Assembly (NCBI RefSeq): GCF_963853665.1
Contig: NZ_OY970459.1
Span: forward strand, 2,480,001-2,544,000
Length of the DNA: 64,000 bases
From: Mycobacterium decipiens
Lineage (GTDB): Bacteria; Actinomycetota; Actinomycetes; Mycobacteriales; Mycobacteriaceae
Direction of reading: 5' to 3'
Positions 60,808-64,000 of the stretch are shown piece after piece. Each line of letters opens with the position of its first letter. Within the stretch, counting starts at the first letter, position 1. The notes beneath the pieces are model-generated. The model was given only the letters and a program-made list of their open reading frames with translations. It had not been told where the DNA came from and did no database searches. The translations under genes and the position numbers were made by a program.

Positions 60808-63774
60808 TTGACGGTCGAGTTCCGGTTGTTCGGCGGCGTCCGAGTCCTAGTCGACGGGCGGAGAGTGGACATCGGTCCGGCCCGCCAGCGGTGCGTCCTG
60901 GCCGCGCTTCTAGTCGATGTGAACCGGCCCGTCCCACTGCATCAGTTGGTCGATCGGATTTGGTCGGATCGGCCGCCGCATCGTGCCCGAAATGCTCTTG
61001 CGGTGTACGTGTGTCGGCTGCGGGATCTGCTCGCCGACGCCGAGGAGGTGACAATTTCGCGTGACCTGAGTGGCTATGTTCTTACCGCCGACCCGCTCTC
61101 GGTGGACCTGCACCGGTTCCGGTCTGTAATCTCGCAGGCTCGGGCGAGCGTTGATCCACACGTGGCCGCGGGCTTGTTCGACCGGGCACTGGCGATCTGG
61201 TCCGGTGAGCCATTTGTGCTGTTGGACACCCCATGGATTAACGACGTCCGCACCGCCATGCAAGCGGAGCGGTTTTCGGCGCAACTGGACCGCAACGATG
61301 TCGCACTGCGCGTCGGAAGACACGATGCGCTGTTGGTCGAGTTGTCTGCGGCGTTCGCCGCTCACCCGCTCAATGAACGCCTAGCCGGGCAATTGATGCT
61401 GGCCCAGTACCGCAGCGGCCGGCAGCACGATGCGCTGGACACCTACCGCCGGATCCGCGAGCGCCTCGTCAATGAGCTCGGCGTCGATCCAGGCCCAGCG
61501 CTGCGCCAGGTGCACCAGCAGATTCTCACCGGCGAGACCGAGGCACCAGTGACTACCGCCGCTGCGGCGCCGGTCGATGATGCGGTGCTCGCGCACTCGC
61601 TCACCGTCGATCGCCCACAGCTGGCTCAATTACGGCGCGCGACCAGCTTTGTCGGGCACGAACACGAATTGGGTCGGATCACTGATGCGCTGCTCGCGGG
61701 CCCGTTGGTAACGCTCACCGGGGTCGGTGGTGTTGGTAAGACACGGCTTGCTGCCGAAGTCGCGCGCCGCGAGCAGCAGCGCTTCGGTGAGGGAGTGTGG
61801 ATCTGCGAACTCGGGCCGTTGGAGCAGGGCAACGCCGTGGGCCAAGTCGTTGCCGCGGCGGGTCGGGTGTGGCGGCAGCAGGGCCTGGATCTCGAGGAAT
61901 CGGTGATCGAGTACCTGCGAGCTCACGAGGTGCTGTTGTTGCTCGACAACTGCGAACACGTGTTGGAAGCGGCTGCCAGGTTGGTGACCCGGATCATGCA
62001 AAACTGCCCGCGGGTGTCGGTGCTGGCGACCAGTAGGCAGCCGCTCGGCGTGGAGGGTGAGCAAATCGTCGTCGTCCCGTCGCTGCCGGAACAGGACGCG
62101 GTGCGACTGTTCGCCGATCGAGCCAGGGCGAGTCGACCGGACTTCACACTCGACGACCAACCGGCGGGTGTGGTCGCTGAGATCTGTCGTCGGGTCGATT
62201 GTCTGCCTCTTGGCGTGGAGCTGGCGGCGGCGCGGATGCGGGTGATGAGCACCCTCGACGTGGCGCGGCGGTTGGACGATCTGCGCCTACTGGACGGCGG
62301 GATGCGCGGTGTCCATCCCCGCCAACAGAGCCTGACCGCAACAATCGCTTGGTCGTACCGGATGCTAACCGAAGCCGAGCAATCGTTCTTCGCGCGACTT
62401 TCCCTGTTCGCCGGCACCTTCGACCTCGAAGCAGCCCACCGGGTATGCGGTGCGGACGGGACCACCGAGCATGAGTCGCTTTCATTACTTTCCGGTCTAG
62501 TGGACAAGTCGATGGTGGTCGTCCGCGATGTCACCGATTGGACACGCTACGGCGTTCTGGAAACACTGCGCGCGTTCGGGCGTGAGCGCTTGCAGGAGAG
62601 CGGGATTGACGCTGAATGCACGATGCGGCACGCCGTCTACTTCGCCGAACTGGCCGAGCGCGCCGGGGCTGGCATGCAGAGTCGGCAGGAGCGGGACTGG
62701 GTGGAGCGGGTGCTGCCCGACTACGACAACCTGCGCGCCGCGTTCGTCTATGCGATGGACCAGCACGATACGGACCTGGCACTGCGACTGGGCGCGGCAA
62801 CGCCGGAGTTCCTCGGCTGGCGCATGGGCTATGCGGAGGCCGAGTTGGCCGAGCAAGTTATCGCGGTCGCCGATCCCGAGCATCCGCTGTTTCCTACCGT
62901 AGTCGGGGCCGCCGCCCGGGTTGCGTGGAATCACGCAGACTTTTCGCACGCAAAATCGTTGGCGGCCCTGGCGCGGGGCCGACGTCCGCTGCACGGCACT
63001 GCGCGGGTGGTTTACCCCTCCGATGTGCTGGCCGACATTGCGCTGTTTGAGGGTGACCCGCTGGGAGCTCGGTCGTACTGGGAGGCCGAGGCGCAACGCG
63101 CTCGAACCGACGCCGACCCCATCCGCCTAGCGTGGACGCTGTATCTACTCGCGATCTGCCAAGCCCTGCTGGGAAACCCAGACACCGCCTTATCGGCCGC
63201 GCGCGAGGCGGTCGAGGTGGCTGACCGCACCGCCAACCCGACGACGCAGGCGTTGGCCTACTTTGCGCTTGGATATCTACTGAGAAGGTCCGAACCCGAT
63301 CGCGCGTTGGCCCTATTCGACGATGCGGCGCGACTGGCCGCGGAAGTGCAAAACTTCTGGGTGTACGGAACTGCGCTGATGGGAGCCGCGGCGACGCGTG
63401 CCGTGCACGGAGATCCACGAGCGGCGGCGCAGATGCTTATCGCGGTCCTCGACCATTGGGACCGGTTCGGCGACGTGACCGAACAATGGGTCGCCCTGCG
63501 CTATGTCACGCGATTGTTGTTTCGGCTCGGCAGCCATGAGGAGGCCGCCTTCTTGCACTATGCGCTTGTGAATGCGGGTAAACCGCCGCCGCTGAGCGCA
63601 TCCCAATTGGACGTCGTTGTGGACAGGCTGGGCGCTGCTGGCCTGGATGCCGGCAACGCACCCACCGGCAGTGCCATCGTGTTCGCACGAGCGCGTTGCA
63701 GCCTGCAGTGGCAAGTGGAAAACGCCGTCGTGCCCGTCGGCGGTCGCGGGGATGCCGACCCGTCAGGCCTGTGA
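60808..63774 (+). CDS. SARP/AfsR-like regulator: winged helix, BTAD, NB-ARC ATPase, TPR
   Basis: 988 aa. Domains in order: OmpR-type DNA-binding winged helix (EFRLFGGVRVLVDGRRVDIG; LHQLVDRIWSDRPP; residues ~1-90), BTAD helical domain (to ~250; DRALAIWSGEPFVLLD, LVNELGVDPGPALRQVHQQIL), a STAND ATPase with Walker A LTGVGGVGKTRLAAEV near 304 and LLLLDNCEHVLE, then a long helical TPR-like C-terminus. Such proteins activate biosynthetic or stress genes on sensing a ligand. The TTG start at 60808 is six bases after AGAGAGG; a TTG at 60790 is possible. The target genes are unknown. Confidence 0.85.
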   Translation: MTVEFRLFGGVRVLVDGRRVDIGPARQRCVLAALLVDVNRPVPLHQLVDRIWSDRPPHRARNALAVYVCRLRDLLADAEEVTISRDLSGYVLTADPLSVDLHRFRSVISQARASVDPHVAAGLFDRALAIWSGEPFVLLDTPWINDVRTAMQAERFSAQLDRNDVALRVGRHDALLVELSAAFAAHPLNERLAGQLMLAQYRSGRQHDALDTYRRIRERLVNELGVDPGPALRQVHQQILTGETEAPVTTAAAAPVDDAVLAHSLTVDRPQLAQLRRATSFVGHEHELGRITDALLAGPLVTLTGVGGVGKTRLAAEVARREQQRFGEGVWICELGPLEQGNAVGQVVAAAGRVWRQQGLDLEESVIEYLRAHEVLLLLDNCEHVLEAAARLVTRIMQNCPRVSVLATSRQPLGVEGEQIVVVPSLPEQDAVRLFADRARASRPDFTLDDQPAGVVAEICRRVDCLPLGVELAAARMRVMSTLDVARRLDDLRLLDGGMRGVHPRQQSLTATIAWSYRMLTEAEQSFFARLSLFAGTFDLEAAHRVCGADGTTEHESLSLLSGLVDKSMVVVRDVTDWTRYGVLETLRAFGRERLQESGIDAECTMRHAVYFAELAERAGAGMQSRQERDWVERVLPDYDNLRAAFVYAMDQHDTDLALRLGAATPEFLGWRMGYAEAELAEQVIAVADPEHPLFPTVVGAAARVAWNHADFSHAKSLAALARGRRPLHGTARVVYPSDVLADIALFEGDPLGARSYWEAEAQRARTDADPIRLAWTLYLLAICQALLGNPDTALSAAREAVEVADRTANPTTQALAYFALGYLLRRSEPDRALALFDDAARLAAEVQNFWVYGTALMGAAATRAVHGDPRAAAQMLIAVLDHWDRFGDVTEQWVALRYVTRLLFRLGSHEEAAFLHYALVNAGKPPPLSASQLDVVVDRLGAAGLDAGNAPTGSAIVFARARCSLQWQVENAVVPVGGRGDADPSGL

Positions 63775-63924
63775 CCAGGAAATTTAATCTCTGAGCAATG
63801 CCTTCCTACCAGCGTGCGGGCAGGATTCGCAGCTGAGGGAAGGGAATCGGGGAGGTGAAGTCCAACAACAATTCATCGCCACTAGGTGGGCGATGGCACC
63901 CATCTAGAAAGGAGCGATGAGGCT

Positions 63925-64000
63925 GTGCTGAGTCCTCGTCTCCAACATCCCGACTTTGTCATTGACTCCGTCGAAGCGCTTGTCGCGGGGGCTGGGATGG
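63925..64000 (+). CDS. Start of a further gene, cut by the window end
   Basis: A GTG at 63925 opens a frame that runs to the end of the window (25 codons, beginning LSPRLQHPDFVIDSVEALVA). AAAGGAG lies about 12 bases upstream, a little far. The piece is too short to assign a family. Confidence 0.4.
   Translation, partial: MLSPRLQHPDFVIDSVEALVAGAGM

Overview
This is a high-GC actinobacterial chromosome segment from a slow-growing Mycobacterium. The evidence is three PPE genes, a PknE kinase with its thioredoxin-like extracellular domain, a 13E12-type HNH gene, the xerD / parA-scpA-scpB-rluB-cmk-der block and an isonitrile lipopeptide (nrp) locus. The backbone follows M. tuberculosis gene order as I remember it (xerD, Rv1703c, Rv1704c, PPE22, PPE23, Rv1707, parA to der, then Rv1728c, gabD2, Rv1732c, pknE, idi), but with large additions. 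The tuberculosis complex is unlikely; a species near M. kansasii or M. marinum is plausible but not proven.

Layout. 1-1.2 kb: 3' end of xerD and a catechol O-methyltransferase-like gene. 1.5-8.4 kb: six overlapping genes forming an Ebo-type metabolite cluster (inositol-phosphate-synthase-like cyclase, UbiA prenyltransferase, TIM barrel fused to EboA, TatD hydrolase, EboE, alkaline-phosphatase-superfamily enzyme). 8.2-16.3 kb: CycA-like permease, two PPE genes, a DHA2 drug exporter and a SulP transporter. 16.4-21.9 kb: parA-scpA-scpB-rluB-cmk-der, a tightly coupled housekeeping operon. 22.2 kb: tRNA-Pro(GGG).

22.3-43.5 kb is accessory, inserted or exchanged next to the tRNA. Its most striking part (22.3-29.4 kb) looks like an undescribed RiPP pathway. 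The precursor carries five near-identical 24-residue repeats, each with a GCCS core. It is followed by a radical SAM enzyme with a twitch-type extra cluster, a SagB-like flavin dehydrogenase and a YcaO cyclodehydratase. A divergent helical-repeat/oxygenase frame and a tandem 17-bp operator-like repeat lie upstream. Degenerate mazEF remnants and an Rv0093c-like zinc-finger membrane protein follow. Then, on the minus strand, comes an isonitrile lipopeptide (chalkophore) operon (PPE1, isonitrile-forming oxygenase, FcoT-like enzyme, FadD10, ACP, one-module NRPS) that runs directly into a copper-type P1B ATPase.

43.5-64 kb: exported peptidase-like protein, lipoprotein, 13E12 HNH gene, gabD2, peroxiredoxin-like protein, pknE, tex, a three-subunit molybdenum hydroxylase with a Tat-type Fe-S subunit, a Cys-rich repeat protein, idi, a two-gene membrane/GNAT-like unit, a large BTAD/NB-ARC regulator and the first codons of one further gene.
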